A DNA stretch of 64,000 nucleotides from Lacibacter sp. H407 (GCF_037892605.1 NZ_JBBKTU010000001.1:1860001-1924000), one strand, 5' to 3'. Shown: positions 35,556 through 44,571, numbered from the stretch's first letter. Notes: generated by a model not told the origin, from the letters alone. Translations and numbers: made by a program.

Positions 35556-36551
35556 TTGTTTTCCTTTGCACATATCGAGTATCTACTTTTACTGGCAGCA
35601 TTAATACCTGTTGCAGTACTTTTTGTATTGAATGGACGATGGAAGAAGAAAACAAGAAAAAAGATCGGTGATGAGCAATTGGTAAATCTGCTTACAGCAA
35701 ATCATTCCAAAAAGAAATTTTCTGCAAAATTTTATTTCTTATTCGTTGCGATTGCGTTGACCGCATTGGGTGCTGCCAACTTACGCACAGCAGGCAAAGC
35801 TGAGAATGTGAATCGAAAAGGAAGAGACATTGTTGTAGCAATGGATGTAAGCAAAAGCATGTTGGCCGATGATGTAAAACCAACACGTCTTGATAAATCC
35901 AAACAATTCGTGAGTAAGTTAATGGATCAGTTGCCCGACGACCGGATCGCTTTGATCTGGTTTGCAGGGAAAGCGTATTTGCCGATGCCGTTAACGGCTG
36001 ATCAAGGTGCAGCAAAACTGTTTGTACAATCTGCATCTCCTGATGCAGTACCCACACAGGGAACAGTGATTGGTGAAGCGCTGCGTTTAGCATCTGAAAG
36101 TTTTCCGCAGGAAAGTAAACGATATAAAATTGTATTGCTCATTACTGATGGTGAAGATCATGATGAATCTGCGGTTACCATGGCCCGCCAATTGAAAGAC
36201 CGTGGCATTCTGTTACTCTGTATAGGATTGGGAACCATTGAAGGTTCACCTATTGCTGACCCTACAACCAAAGATTTTAAGAAAGATAATCTTGGTCAAA
36301 CAGTGGTAACAAAACTAAATGAGCCATTGTTGCGTCAGTTAGCTTCGGTAAACGGGGGCTTGTACGGCAACCTTCAGAATACGGATGAAATGCTGGAAGA
36401 GATCACGGCAGTAATCAATCAATTGGAAAAAAAAGGGGTGGAAGGAGAAGTGAGCAATACGAATTATAACAACTATTTCACCTGGTTTTTAGTTGCAGCG
36501 GCATTATTCTTGCTCATTGAGTTATTCATTCGTGAACGAAAAACAGTATGA
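35556..36551 (+). CDS. batB: BatB-type von Willebrand factor A membrane protein
   Basis: A 331-residue protein. The N-terminus (FAHIEYLLLLAALIPVAVLFV) and a second helix near residue 55-75 precede a VWA domain (about 85-300). The MIDAS motif is DVSKS in VVAMDVSKSMLADDVKPTRL, with LLITDGEDHDES supplying the distal aspartate. A final helix (FTWFLVAAALFLLIELFI) anchors the C-terminus. This is the BatB architecture of the Bacteroidota aerotolerance operon. No ATG fits, so the TTG at 35556 is taken. batC follows with a 4-bp overlap; moxR, batA, batD and batE are missing from the window. Confidence 0.85.
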   Translation: MFSFAHIEYLLLLAALIPVAVLFVLNGRWKKKTRKKIGDEQLVNLLTANHSKKKFSAKFYFLFVAIALTALGAANLRTAGKAENVNRKGRDIVVAMDVSKSMLADDVKPTRLDKSKQFVSKLMDQLPDDRIALIWFAGKAYLPMPLTADQGAAKLFVQSASPDAVPTQGTVIGEALRLASESFPQESKRYKIVLLITDGEDHDESAVTMARQLKDRGILLLCIGLGTIEGSPIADPTTKDFKKDNLGQTVVTKLNEPLLRQLASVNGGLYGNLQNTDEMLEEITAVINQLEKKGVEGEVSNTNYNNYFTWFLVAAALFLLIELFIRERKTV

Positions 36552-37186
36552 AGATTTGTTTTACCATAATGGCTTTCTTTTCTTTTTTCATTGCATTTGC
36601 GCAGGAAGGTGAAGTGGTGAAAGGGAATCGTTATTACAAAGACGGCAAGTATGATAAAGCGGAAGAGGCGTATCAAAAAGCATTGAGTAAAAAAGAAAGC
36701 CCGGTTACACGATACAATCTGGGAAACGCACAATACAAAAAAGAAAATATTGATGATGCAGTAAAATCGTTTGATGATGCAGCGGCGGCAACCGATGATC
36801 CCGAACTGAAAACAAAAGCATTGTACAACAAAGGCGTATTGCTTCATAAAAACAACAGGCTTACAGAAGCTATTGAAGCATACAAACAAGCCCTTCGTTT
36901 ATCACCTTCTGATGAGGAAGTACGGAAAAATCTGCAGCTTGCACTGATGGCCAAAAAGCAACAGGAGCCAAAAGAACAGAAGAAGCAACAACAGAAAGAG
37001 CAGAAGCCAAAAGAAGAAAAGAAAAAAGAACAGCCTAAGCCTCAGCAACCAAAACCGCAAAAGAGCAAACTCACCAAAAAGCAGGTGGAACAATACCTCA
37101 AAGCCCTCGAACAAAAAGAGCGGGAACTGCAGGAAAAAATGCAGAAAAAGACGGGGGCACCCTCACAACCCGAGAAAGACTGGTAG
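36548..37186 (+). CDS. batC: BatC-like tetratricopeptide-repeat protein
   Basis: A 212-residue exported protein with a signal peptide (ending FFIAFAQ). Three TPR units are visible at about residues 20-130 (GNRYYKDGKYDKAEEAYQKAL; RYNLGNAQYKKENIDDAVKS; NKGVLLHKNNRLTEAIEAYK). A lysine/glutamine/proline-rich tail contains repeated KEQKP- and QQPKPQ-type segments, then a short helix. BatC acts with the BatA/BatB proteins in the envelope. It overlaps batB by 4 bp (ATGA). Confidence 0.82.
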   Translation: MKICFTIMAFFSFFIAFAQEGEVVKGNRYYKDGKYDKAEEAYQKALSKKESPVTRYNLGNAQYKKENIDDAVKSFDDAAAATDDPELKTKALYNKGVLLHKNNRLTEAIEAYKQALRLSPSDEEVRKNLQLALMAKKQQEPKEQKKQQQKEQKPKEEKKKEQPKPQQPKPQKSKLTKKQVEQYLKALEQKERELQEKMQKKTGAPSQPEKDW

Positions 37187-37187
37187 T

Positions 37188-37342
37188 AATTTGAAAATGG
37201 AATAATTTGAAAATCTGAAAATGTGAGGAAGTGCATCTTCCCTAAACCTTAGAGCCCTTTCTTTGTTACATTTGTGCTGAAATTCCATAGATGATTTATC
37301 TGGAATTTCAAATTAAGCAATTTTCAAATTTTCAAATTAATG
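37188..37342. repeat. 8-bp-period inverted array and hairpin in the batC-ispG gap
   Basis: The left part (37188-37226) carries TTGAAAAT-type units. The right part (37319-37342) carries AATTTTCA twice, the complementary type, and ends in the ispG start codon. Between them GAAATTCCA (37279-37287) pairs with TGGAATTTC (37301-37309). Together these could fold the whole ispG leader. Confidence 0.6.
37267..37274 (+). promoter_or_regulatory. -7 promoter box of ispG
   Basis: TACATTTG matches TAnnTTTG and lies 65 bp before the ispG ATG, leaving a leader that contains a 9-bp hairpin and the 8-bp-period array. Confidence 0.5.
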
Positions 37343-39418
37343 TTTCTCTATACTCCTTCCTTAACTGACTATAAACGACTGGCAACAAAAGAAGTAAAGA
37401 TCGGTGATTTGGTGTTGGGTAATTTCCATCCCATCCGTTTACAAACCATGACCACTACTGACACCATGGATACTATGGCAACAGTGGAACAGAGCATCCG
37501 TTGTATTGAAGCAGGTGCTGAGTTAGTGCGTATCACAGCTCCATCCAAAAAAGAAGCAGAGAATTTGCAAAACATCAAAGATGAATTACGAAAAAGAGGT
37601 TACAATACACCGTTAGTAGCCGATATTCATTTTACACCGAATGCTGCTGAAATTGCTGCACGAATTGTAGAGAAGGTACGTGTGAACCCCGGCAACTATG
37701 TCGATAAGAAAAAATTTGAGCAGATCGAATATACCGACGCCGAATATATCGAAGAGATCGATCGTATTCGTGAACGCTTTACGCCATTGGTGAAGATCTG
37801 TAAAGAATATGGTACGGCTATGCGTATCGGAACCAATCACGGTTCATTGAGCGATCGTATTATGAGTCGCTATGGCGATACAGCCATTGGTATGGTAGAA
37901 AGTGCAATGGAGTTTTTGCGTATTGCCCGTGCAGAAAGTTATCACAACATTGTGTTGAGTATGAAGAGCAGTAATCCGCAGGTGATGGTGCAGGCATATC
38001 GTATGCTCATTAATCACATGATGGAGGAGTTCAATGAATGTTATCCTCTTCATCTTGGCGTTACAGAAGCCGGCGATGGAGAAGATGGTCGTGTAAAAAG
38101 TGCAGCAGGAATTGGAACATTGTTAGAAGATGGTATTGGCGATACGGTTCGTGTAAGCTTAACAGAAGATCCTGAGTTTGAAATTCCGGTGTGTAGAGAT
38201 TTGGTGAAGCGGTATGCAGTCGATAGTCGACAGTCCATAGTCCACAGTAATGTGCCTGCGTTAAATGCAAAATCTTCGAAAAGTGAGGAAGCTGCTATGG
38301 AGGCTGTGTTACCTTATTCTCCATTTGATTACAAGCGAAGAGAAACATATGCAGTAAGTAATGTAGGCGGTAAACAAGTGCCTGTGGTGATTGCGGATCT
38401 CAGCAAACTTGGAACCATCACACAAAAAGAACTGGAGCGTGTAGGATATAAATATGATGAAGCAACAGATAAGTGGAGCATTGGTGATATGGCAGCTGAT
38501 TATATTTTCACCGCCAATCAAACATTGAATTTTGAATTGCCCGGAACATTAAAAGTGATCGTGTATCCTGAAACATGGAAAACATCAAAAGCAACTGTTG
38601 CAGGTGAACAGAAGTACCTTCCCATTTTTATGGACAGCGGTTATGCCGAAGCAGAGTTGAAAAGTGAATCGCTGAATTTTGTTATGATCGATTGTTACAA
38701 TGATGATACAGCGATCAATGATTATACATATCTCGATGCGTTGGCAAATGACCCAACTGTTGTACTTTGTTTAAGCAGCACAAATAAAAATGCCATGCAG
38801 AGTGTACGTCGCATGTTCATTGAATTAATGAGCCGTGGTATTAAAAACCCTGTGGTTTTAATTACGGATAGTAACTGGCAAACGGCCGATGAACATCTTA
38901 TTCATTATTCAACGGAGTGTGGTGCGTTGTTGCTCGATGGTATGGGCGATGGAATCTGTTTGGGAATGAGCAGCGATAGTTACAAGTTGCAGACGGAGAG
39001 TTTAACGCAGGGTACAAGTGGCCGTAACTATTTAATGAATCTTACTCCTGAGCAATTCATCAACAATACAGCCTTCAGTATTTTGCAGGCTACCCGTACA
39101 CGTATTTCCAAAACAGAGTATATTTCATGCCCGAGTTGCGGACGAACCTTGTTTGATCTGCAGGAAACAACAGCGAAGATCCGTTCAGTTACCAATCATT
39201 TGAAAGGGTTGAAGATCGCTATCATGGGTTGTATTGTAAACGGTCCCGGTGAAATGGCCGATGCTGATTTTGGTTATGTAGGAAGTGGCCCGGGGAAAAT
39301 TACATTGTACAAAGGAAAAGAAGTGGTAAAGCGAAGTGTGGATAGTGAAGTGGCAGTAGATGAACTCATCAATTTATTAAAAGAAAATAATGCCTGGGTA
39401 GAACCGGCAACCAACTAA
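37340..39418 (+). CDS. ispG: 4-hydroxy-3-methylbut-2-enyl diphosphate synthase, long three-domain form
   Basis: A 692-residue enzyme of the MEP isoprenoid pathway that converts MEcPP to HMBPP. The N-terminal TIM barrel begins with KEVKIGDLVLGNFHPIRLQT and MTTTDTMDTMATVEQ. A central insert (about residues 290-580) marks the long form known from Bacteroidota, chlamydiae and plants. The C-terminal domain binds a [4Fe-4S] cluster through SCPSCGRTLFD and IMGCIVNGPGEM. A heptad-repeat array is embedded in frame at residues about 293-303. A lipoprotein gene and nadB follow closely. Confidence 0.95.
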   Translation: MFLYTPSLTDYKRLATKEVKIGDLVLGNFHPIRLQTMTTTDTMDTMATVEQSIRCIEAGAELVRITAPSKKEAENLQNIKDELRKRGYNTPLVADIHFTPNAAEIAARIVEKVRVNPGNYVDKKKFEQIEYTDAEYIEEIDRIRERFTPLVKICKEYGTAMRIGTNHGSLSDRIMSRYGDTAIGMVESAMEFLRIARAESYHNIVLSMKSSNPQVMVQAYRMLINHMMEEFNECYPLHLGVTEAGDGEDGRVKSAAGIGTLLEDGIGDTVRVSLTEDPEFEIPVCRDLVKRYAVDSRQSIVHSNVPALNAKSSKSEEAAMEAVLPYSPFDYKRRETYAVSNVGGKQVPVVIADLSKLGTITQKELERVGYKYDEATDKWSIGDMAADYIFTANQTLNFELPGTLKVIVYPETWKTSKATVAGEQKYLPIFMDSGYAEAELKSESLNFVMIDCYNDDTAINDYTYLDALANDPTVVLCLSSTNKNAMQSVRRMFIELMSRGIKNPVVLITDSNWQTADEHLIHYSTECGALLLDGMGDGICLGMSSDSYKLQTESLTQGTSGRNYLMNLTPEQFINNTAFSILQATRTRISKTEYISCPSCGRTLFDLQETTAKIRSVTNHLKGLKIAIMGCIVNGPGEMADADFGYVGSGPGKITLYKGKEVVKRSVDSEVAVDELINLLKENNAWVEPATN
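38218..38248. repeat. Heptad-repeat array in frame inside ispG
   Basis: Four 7-bp units and three extra bases: AGTCGAT, AGTCGAC, AGTCCAT, AGTCCAC, then AGT. It is translated as VDSRQSIVHS at the start of the central insert of IspG, a likely surface linker. Confidence 0.85.
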
Positions 39419-39421
39419 CAC

Positions 39422-40195
39422 ATGAAAAAATTACAATCAGTATTTAATCTTATTATGGCACTGGCTTTGTTCAGCAGTTGCTCCATTTCGGAAGAGATGG
39501 ATTTGAGCGGTGGTGCCAACGGCGGCTATTATAAAGTAGATGCAGATATGGGTCAGGCTTTAACGATGATGAAATCGATGGGCGGAGGCGATCAGTTAAA
39601 AGACAGCAGCATGGCTGGTGCGAAAGACAGCAGCTTTTCACTTTTCAACCAGGTAGATTCGATCCGTGAATTTTTTACAGATAAAGAGTTGCAGTATTTC
39701 CTCAATGGAAAGGGCGAAATGAAAATGAACATGGAAGAAAATTTGTTCACCATGCAGTTACGCTACCCGATCAAAGATTTGAAAGACATGCAACAGTTTT
39801 TTGCAACCCAACATAAAATTGATTCCATTACAAAAGCAAACAAAGACAGTATTCCGGAAGCTCAAGGTGAAGGGGAATTGCAATTGAATCAGAAGACACC
39901 TGATTTTTCAAAAATGCTGACTCCAAAAACGGCTTACATCATTACAGATACGTCCATCAGCAGGGAAGGAATAGAAAAAGCAGATATGGGAGGTGAAATG
40001 GGCGACATGAAAGGCATGGAAATGTTTTTCGGACAGATCACGATTTCCACAACTATTAAATTGCCACGTCCGGCGAAGATTGTAAAAGGGGATAATGCCA
40101 AGTTGTTGGACGATAAAAAAACAGTGGTAATTTCTGCGAGTATGCTGGAGCTTGTTTCAAGTAAGGAAAGCACAAAGTTTTATATTTCATTTTGA
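39422..40195 (+). CDS. Hypothetical lipoprotein
   Basis: A 257-residue protein with lipobox LFSSC (Cys20). The mature part is rich in Asp, Ser, Met and Lys, with methionine-rich stretches (MTMMKSMGGGD; MGGEMGDMKGMEMFFG), and has no recognised domain. Three bp separate it from ispG and ten from nadB, so the three are probably co-transcribed. Function unknown; no functional link to isoprenoid or NAD synthesis is evident. Confidence 0.72.
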   Translation: MKKLQSVFNLIMALALFSSCSISEEMDLSGGANGGYYKVDADMGQALTMMKSMGGGDQLKDSSMAGAKDSSFSLFNQVDSIREFFTDKELQYFLNGKGEMKMNMEENLFTMQLRYPIKDLKDMQQFFATQHKIDSITKANKDSIPEAQGEGELQLNQKTPDFSKMLTPKTAYIITDTSISREGIEKADMGGEMGDMKGMEMFFGQITISTTIKLPRPAKIVKGDNAKLLDDKKTVVISASMLELVSSKESTKFYISF

Positions 40196-40205
40196 TTAAT
40201 GTTTT

Positions 40206-41807
40206 ATGCAAACAGATTTTCTCGTTATTGGTTCTGGTATTGCAGGTTTAACCTATGCAATTAAAGTAGCGGAAGCATGTCCTGATAAACAGGTGCTCAT
40301 CGTAACAAAATCAAATGCAGATGAAACCAATACCAAGTATGCACAAGGTGGCATTGCAGTAGTGAATGATCTGGAGAAAGATAGTTTTGATAAACATATT
40401 GAAGACACGTTGATAGCAGGCGATGGTTTATGTAATCCGGAAATAGTAGAAGTGGTAGTGAAGGAAGGTGCCTTGCGAGTGAATGAAATTATCGAATGGG
40501 GTGCACAGTTCGATAAAGAAAAAGATGGCGACTATGCATTGGGAAAAGAAGGTGGCCATAGTGAACATCGTATTCTGCATCACAAAGATGTGACGGGTGC
40601 TGAAATGGAACGTGCTTTACTTGAGACCATCCGCAGAAGTAAAAATATTCAACTGGTGAACCATTATTTTGTAGTGGACATCATCACGCAACATCATCTT
40701 GGTTTCCTTGTTACAAAAGCAACACCTGATGTACAGTGTTATGGTGTGTACGCATTGAACCTGCTCACCAATCAAATTGAAGTCATCCAATCGAAGATAA
40801 CAATGCTGGCGGCCGGGGGTAACGGCCAGGTGTATCGCACCACAACCAATCCATCCATTGCAAGTGGCGATGGTGTGGCGATGGTGTACCGTGCAAAAGG
40901 CCGGATTGAAAATATGGAGTTCATCCAGTTTCATCCTACTGCATTATACCAAGCCGGTCAAAAAGGGCAGGCGTTTTTAATAACAGAAGCTGTACGTGGC
41001 GATGGTGGTATTTTACGTAACCATAAAGGCGAAGCATTTATGGAGCGTTACGATGAACGTAAAGATCTTGCCCCACGTGATATTGTAGCGAGAGCGATCG
41101 ATAGTGAAATGAAGATCAGCGGTACAGAACATGTGTGGCTCGATTGCAAACACATGGATACGGAAAAATTCATTCATCACTTCCCGAATATTTATGAAAA
41201 GTGCAAGAGTCTTGGAATTGATGTTGCACAGCATATGATCCCTGTTGCCCCAGCTGCACATTACAGTTGCGGTGGAATTAAAACGGATGAGTGGGGACGA
41301 ACATCTATCAACAATTTATATGCATCAGGCGAATGTGCAAGTACAGGTTTGCATGGTGCAAACCGATTGGCAAGTAATTCGTTGTTGGAAGCAATGGTGT
41401 TTTCACATCGCAGTTATATGGATGCTGTTGATAAAATAAAGAAACTGGACGATGAGAAAACTGTTTTGCCTGATTGGAATGCAAAAGGCACAAGTCAGCC
41501 AAAAGAAATGATCCTCATTACACAAAGCCTGAAAGAATTACAACAGGTGATGAGTGACTACGTAGGAATCGTTCGGAACGATATCCGTTTGCAACGTGCC
41601 ATGCGTCGTTTGGATTTGTTGTGGGAAGAAACGGAAAACTTGTATCGCAGCAGTTCTATATCACCACAGATCATGGAGTTGCGGAATATGATCACGGTTG
41701 GTTATTTAATTACGAAAGGTGCATCGTTCCGGAAAGAAAGCAGAGGCTTGCATTTCAATACTGATTATCCGGAAAAGCATCCGCTGTTGCAGAATATTGT
41801 TTTGTAA
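40206..41807 (+). CDS. nadB: L-aspartate oxidase
   Basis: A 533-residue FAD enzyme that oxidises L-aspartate to iminoaspartate, the first step of de novo NAD synthesis. The FAD-binding GSGIAGLTYAIKVAE is at the N-terminus. TNTKYAQGGIAVV, EGGHSEHRILHHKD and FHPTALY follow. The catalytic arginine region is DLAPRDIVARAID, with H-Y-S-CGGIKTDEWGRTS and ECASTGLHGANRLASNSLLE after it. The C-terminal helical domain is complete. nadA and nadC are not in the window. Confidence 0.95.
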   Translation: MQTDFLVIGSGIAGLTYAIKVAEACPDKQVLIVTKSNADETNTKYAQGGIAVVNDLEKDSFDKHIEDTLIAGDGLCNPEIVEVVVKEGALRVNEIIEWGAQFDKEKDGDYALGKEGGHSEHRILHHKDVTGAEMERALLETIRRSKNIQLVNHYFVVDIITQHHLGFLVTKATPDVQCYGVYALNLLTNQIEVIQSKITMLAAGGNGQVYRTTTNPSIASGDGVAMVYRAKGRIENMEFIQFHPTALYQAGQKGQAFLITEAVRGDGGILRNHKGEAFMERYDERKDLAPRDIVARAIDSEMKISGTEHVWLDCKHMDTEKFIHHFPNIYEKCKSLGIDVAQHMIPVAPAAHYSCGGIKTDEWGRTSINNLYASGECASTGLHGANRLASNSLLEAMVFSHRSYMDAVDKIKKLDDEKTVLPDWNAKGTSQPKEMILITQSLKELQQVMSDYVGIVRNDIRLQRAMRRLDLLWEETENLYRSSSISPQIMELRNMITVGYLITKGASFRKESRGLHFNTDYPEKHPLLQNIVL

Positions 41808-41841
41808 AATTGCTAAAACCTTGAATTAATATCTTGATAGC

Positions 41842-42723
41842 ATGTACTATATCGTCTATGGTTTCCTGCGATTACTCTCGTTTATTCCACTTTCTGTTCT
41901 GTATCTCCTTGGCGATCTGCTGTATGTATTATTGTTTTATATACTTGGTTATCGCAGGCAGGTAGTTATGAATAATCTCTCCATTGCATTTCCCGAAAAA
42001 TCAGAAGAGGAACACGAAAAAATTATGAAAGCATTCTATCGTAATTTTTGCGACACGTTTATGGAAATGATCAAACTGTTTTCATGGAATGAAGCAGAAA
42101 TTAAAAAACGATTTTCAGGAAACATCGAAGTGTTGAATGAATGGGTTGGCAAAGAGCAGAGTGTGCAGGTTGTGTCAGGTCATTATTTTAATTGGGAAAT
42201 CGCTAACCTTGGCTTAGGTGCATTATCACAAATGCCTTTTGTTGTTGTGTACATGCCGTTACGGAATAAAGAAGTGAATAAAGTTGTGTACGAACTCAGA
42301 GGAAAGACCGGTACAAAACTGGTGGCTGCAACTGATTTTCAAAACCAGGTGCGTGAATATATGAAGCAGCAATATGCATTGATTCTGGTGGGCGATCAAA
42401 ATCCCGGTAACCCTGCAAAAGCATACTGGACAAATTTTTTCACTAAGCCAGCACCATTTCCGAAAGGGCCTGAAAAAGGTGCAAAGCGGAATAATACCGC
42501 CGTTATTTATGTTGACTTTTACAAAGTAAAGCGTGGTTATTATGAGTTTAAAATGGAATTGCTTACCAGCGAACCAAATCAGTTTGAAGAAGGTGCGTTG
42601 ACCCGGTTAATTGTTGATAAAATTGAAACCTCTATTCGCCAACGCCCTTCAAATTATTTATGGAGCCATCGACGGTGGAAACATGAATGGAAAGATGAAT
42701 ATCGAAAAATGTGGGTGGAGTAA
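41842..42723 (+). CDS. LpxL/HtrB-like lysophospholipid acyltransferase
   Basis: A 293-residue membrane-associated acyltransferase. A hydrophobic N-terminus (residues 1-35) is followed by MNNLSIAFPEKSEEE, typical of the lipid A late-acyltransferase family. The catalytic H-x4-E box is SGHYFNWE, and YALILVGDQNPGNP matches the second conserved block. It probably adds a secondary acyl chain to lipid A at the inner membrane. It lies 34 bp after nadB and ends at a shared bidirectional terminator. Confidence 0.85.
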   Translation: MYYIVYGFLRLLSFIPLSVLYLLGDLLYVLLFYILGYRRQVVMNNLSIAFPEKSEEEHEKIMKAFYRNFCDTFMEMIKLFSWNEAEIKKRFSGNIEVLNEWVGKEQSVQVVSGHYFNWEIANLGLGALSQMPFVVVYMPLRNKEVNKVVYELRGKTGTKLVAATDFQNQVREYMKQQYALILVGDQNPGNPAKAYWTNFFTKPAPFPKGPEKGAKRNNTAVIYVDFYKVKRGYYEFKMELLTSEPNQFEEGALTRLIVDKIETSIRQRPSNYLWSHRRWKHEWKDEYRKMWVE

Positions 42724-42724
42724 A

Positions 42725-42749
42725 AAAGCCCCGATCTGATCGGGGCTTT
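42725..42749. terminator. Bidirectional terminator between the acyltransferase and MBL-rhodanese genes
   Basis: AAAGCCCCGA (42725-42734) pairs with TCGGGGCTTT (42740-42749), loop 5 nt, with flanking A and T tracts. It serves two convergent genes. Confidence 0.9.
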
Positions 42750-42758
42750 GTATAGTTT

Positions 42759-44165
42759 TTAATTCAGTACGCTTTTTTCTTTCTGTATCGGAATTTTTTG
42801 TTCTTTGATTTTTGCAAAGCCTCCTACTACATTCCGCAGATTATGAAATCCTTGCTTTTTGATAATGGAAGATGCGATCACACTCCGGTAACCGCCGGCA
42901 CAATGCACATACAGATTATCTCTGTCATCAATATTGGCCAATAGTCCCGGATCGTTCATTTCGCTCAACGGAAGATTCACGGCATCTTTTACATGACCAT
43001 CAGCGAACTCTGTTTCTTTCCGTACATCAACCACCAGCAAATGATCATCATGTGGCATATCCATCGCCAGTTCATCTGCTTCCACATCAATGATGAGATC
43101 AATCGTTTCTCCTGTAGCGGCCCAAGCTTCAAAACCACCTGCGAGGTAACCACTTACTTTATCAAATCCAACACGGGCCAATCGTACAATGGTTTCTTCT
43201 TCTTTTCCTTCCTCACAAACAAGCAAAATGTTTTCGTCAAACGGCAGCAATGCACCAGCCCATTCTGCAAAACGTCCTTCTAATCCTATGCTGATCGACC
43301 CCGGAATAAAGCCCAGTGTAAACGTATCTGCATGTCTTGTATCAAGGATCAATGTTTTCGGTTCTTTTGAAAGTTCTTTAAACTGTTCAACACTCAAAGC
43401 AGTTAATCCTTTTTTTAATAGTACATCCATCAAACCATAACCTTCTTTATTGATGCGTGCATTTACAGGAAAATATTTGGGAGGCGCTTCCAATCCGTTT
43501 GTAACTGCTTTAATAAATTCTTCTTTTGATTGTTGCTGCAGTGCATAGTTATCTGCTTTCTGTTCAGCAATCGTGCTGTGCGTTTCAGGGCCAAGATTTT
43601 TGCCACATGAGCTGCCGGGCCCGTGAGCAGGATAAACAATTACATCATCTGCTAATGGTATGATTTTTTTCTGAAGCGATTCATACAGCATACCTGCGAG
43701 TTCGCTCATGGTAAGGTCGCCGCCTTGTGCAAGATCGGGCCTTCCCACATCGCCAACAAACAACGTGTCACCGGTAAATACACAGTGGTCTTTGTCGTTT
43801 TCATCTTTCAACAAGTAACAGGTACTTTCTAACGTATGACCGGGCGTGTGCAATACTTCGATGGTCAATGCACCGATCTTGAATTGTTCTCCATCTTTCG
43901 CTACGTAAACCGGAAACTTTGTTTCAGTTTCAGGACCATACACAATGGGTGCATTGGAATGTTTGGCGAGATCGAGATGACCGCTAACAAAATCAGCATG
44001 AAAATGCGTTTCAAAAATGTATTTGATGGTTGCGTTACGCTCTTTTGCCAGGTTCAGGTACACCTCTACATCACGAAGTGGGTCAATAATGGCACATTCG
44101 CCATTGCTCTCAATATAATACGCTGCTTCACTAAGGCAGTTTGTATAGAGTTGTTGTACGTACAT
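42759..44165 (-). CDS. Metallo-beta-lactamase-fold persulfide dioxygenase fused to two rhodanese domains (CstB-like)
   Basis: A 468-residue three-domain protein. The N-terminal metallo-beta-lactamase fold has the metal motif His54-x-His56-x-Asp58 in ETHFHADFVSGH (His63), HTPGHT and FTGDTLFVGDVGRPDL, the pattern of persulfide dioxygenases. Two rhodanese domains follow: one around residues 260-350, with Cys in VCEEGKEEE and no typical loop, and one around 370-465, with active-site Cys in VHCAGGYRS. This order matches CstB-type enzymes that convert persulfides to thiosulfate during sulfide detoxification. An ArsR regulator gene lies just upstream. Confidence 0.88.
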   Translation of the reverse strand: MYVQQLYTNCLSEAAYYIESNGECAIIDPLRDVEVYLNLAKERNATIKYIFETHFHADFVSGHLDLAKHSNAPIVYGPETETKFPVYVAKDGEQFKIGALTIEVLHTPGHTLESTCYLLKDENDKDHCVFTGDTLFVGDVGRPDLAQGGDLTMSELAGMLYESLQKKIIPLADDVIVYPAHGPGSSCGKNLGPETHSTIAEQKADNYALQQQSKEEFIKAVTNGLEAPPKYFPVNARINKEGYGLMDVLLKKGLTALSVEQFKELSKEPKTLILDTRHADTFTLGFIPGSISIGLEGRFAEWAGALLPFDENILLVCEEGKEEETIVRLARVGFDKVSGYLAGGFEAWAATGETIDLIIDVEADELAMDMPHDDHLLVVDVRKETEFADGHVKDAVNLPLSEMNDPGLLANIDDRDNLYVHCAGGYRSVIASSIIKKQGFHNLRNVVGGFAKIKEQKIPIQKEKSVLN

Positions 44166-44187
44166 AGATATTCTCTTTGCTTTTTTG

Positions 44188-44195
44188 CAAAAGTA
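44188..44195 (-). promoter_or_regulatory. -7 promoter box of the MBL-rhodanese gene
   Basis: Reads TACTTTTG on the minus strand, an exact TAnnTTTG match, 22 bp before the ATG at 44165. The gene therefore has a promoter separate from the ArsR gene. Confidence 0.6.
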
Positions 44196-44247
44196 CGTTT
44201 CTCTGAATAAACAGGATGTTACTGTAGAGCGAAGCGTTCTGTAAATA

Positions 44248-44571
44248 TTAACCTAACAGACTCGTAACAAACTGATCAACTTCTTTCAAACGGTCGTGGT
44301 TTACAGTGTACCAGATGAATTTGCCTTCACGGGTCGTTTTTACAATATTGCTGCGGCGCAAAATTGCAAGATGTTGTGAGGCAACGGATTGTTCCAGTCT
44401 TAGCTTTACGTAAATTTCTGTAACGGTCATTTGCCCGTTCTCGTTGATGAGTTGAACGATCTGTTGACGCAGCTTGTGATTTACTGATCGTAAGATCAAG
44501 GCGGCCTTCTTCACCGCATGATAATCTAACGGAATAGGTAAACTATTCTCTTTCTTCTTAGTTGTGGCCAT
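44248..44571 (-). CDS. ArsR-type winged-helix transcriptional regulator
   Basis: A 107-residue regulator. The winged helix spans about residues 28-100, with recognition region VTEIYVKLRLEQSVASQHLAILRRSNIV and wing TTREGKFIWYTV. It has no cysteine, so it cannot sense persulfides by the disulfide mechanism of SqrR/BigR and has no classic ArsR metal site. Its position before the persulfide dioxygenase gene suggests it regulates sulfide stress genes, but the signal is unknown. Confidence 0.85.
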   Translation of the reverse strand: MATTKKKENSLPIPLDYHAVKKAALILRSVNHKLRQQIVQLINENGQMTVTEIYVKLRLEQSVASQHLAILRRSNIVKTTREGKFIWYTVNHDRLKEVDQFVTSLLG

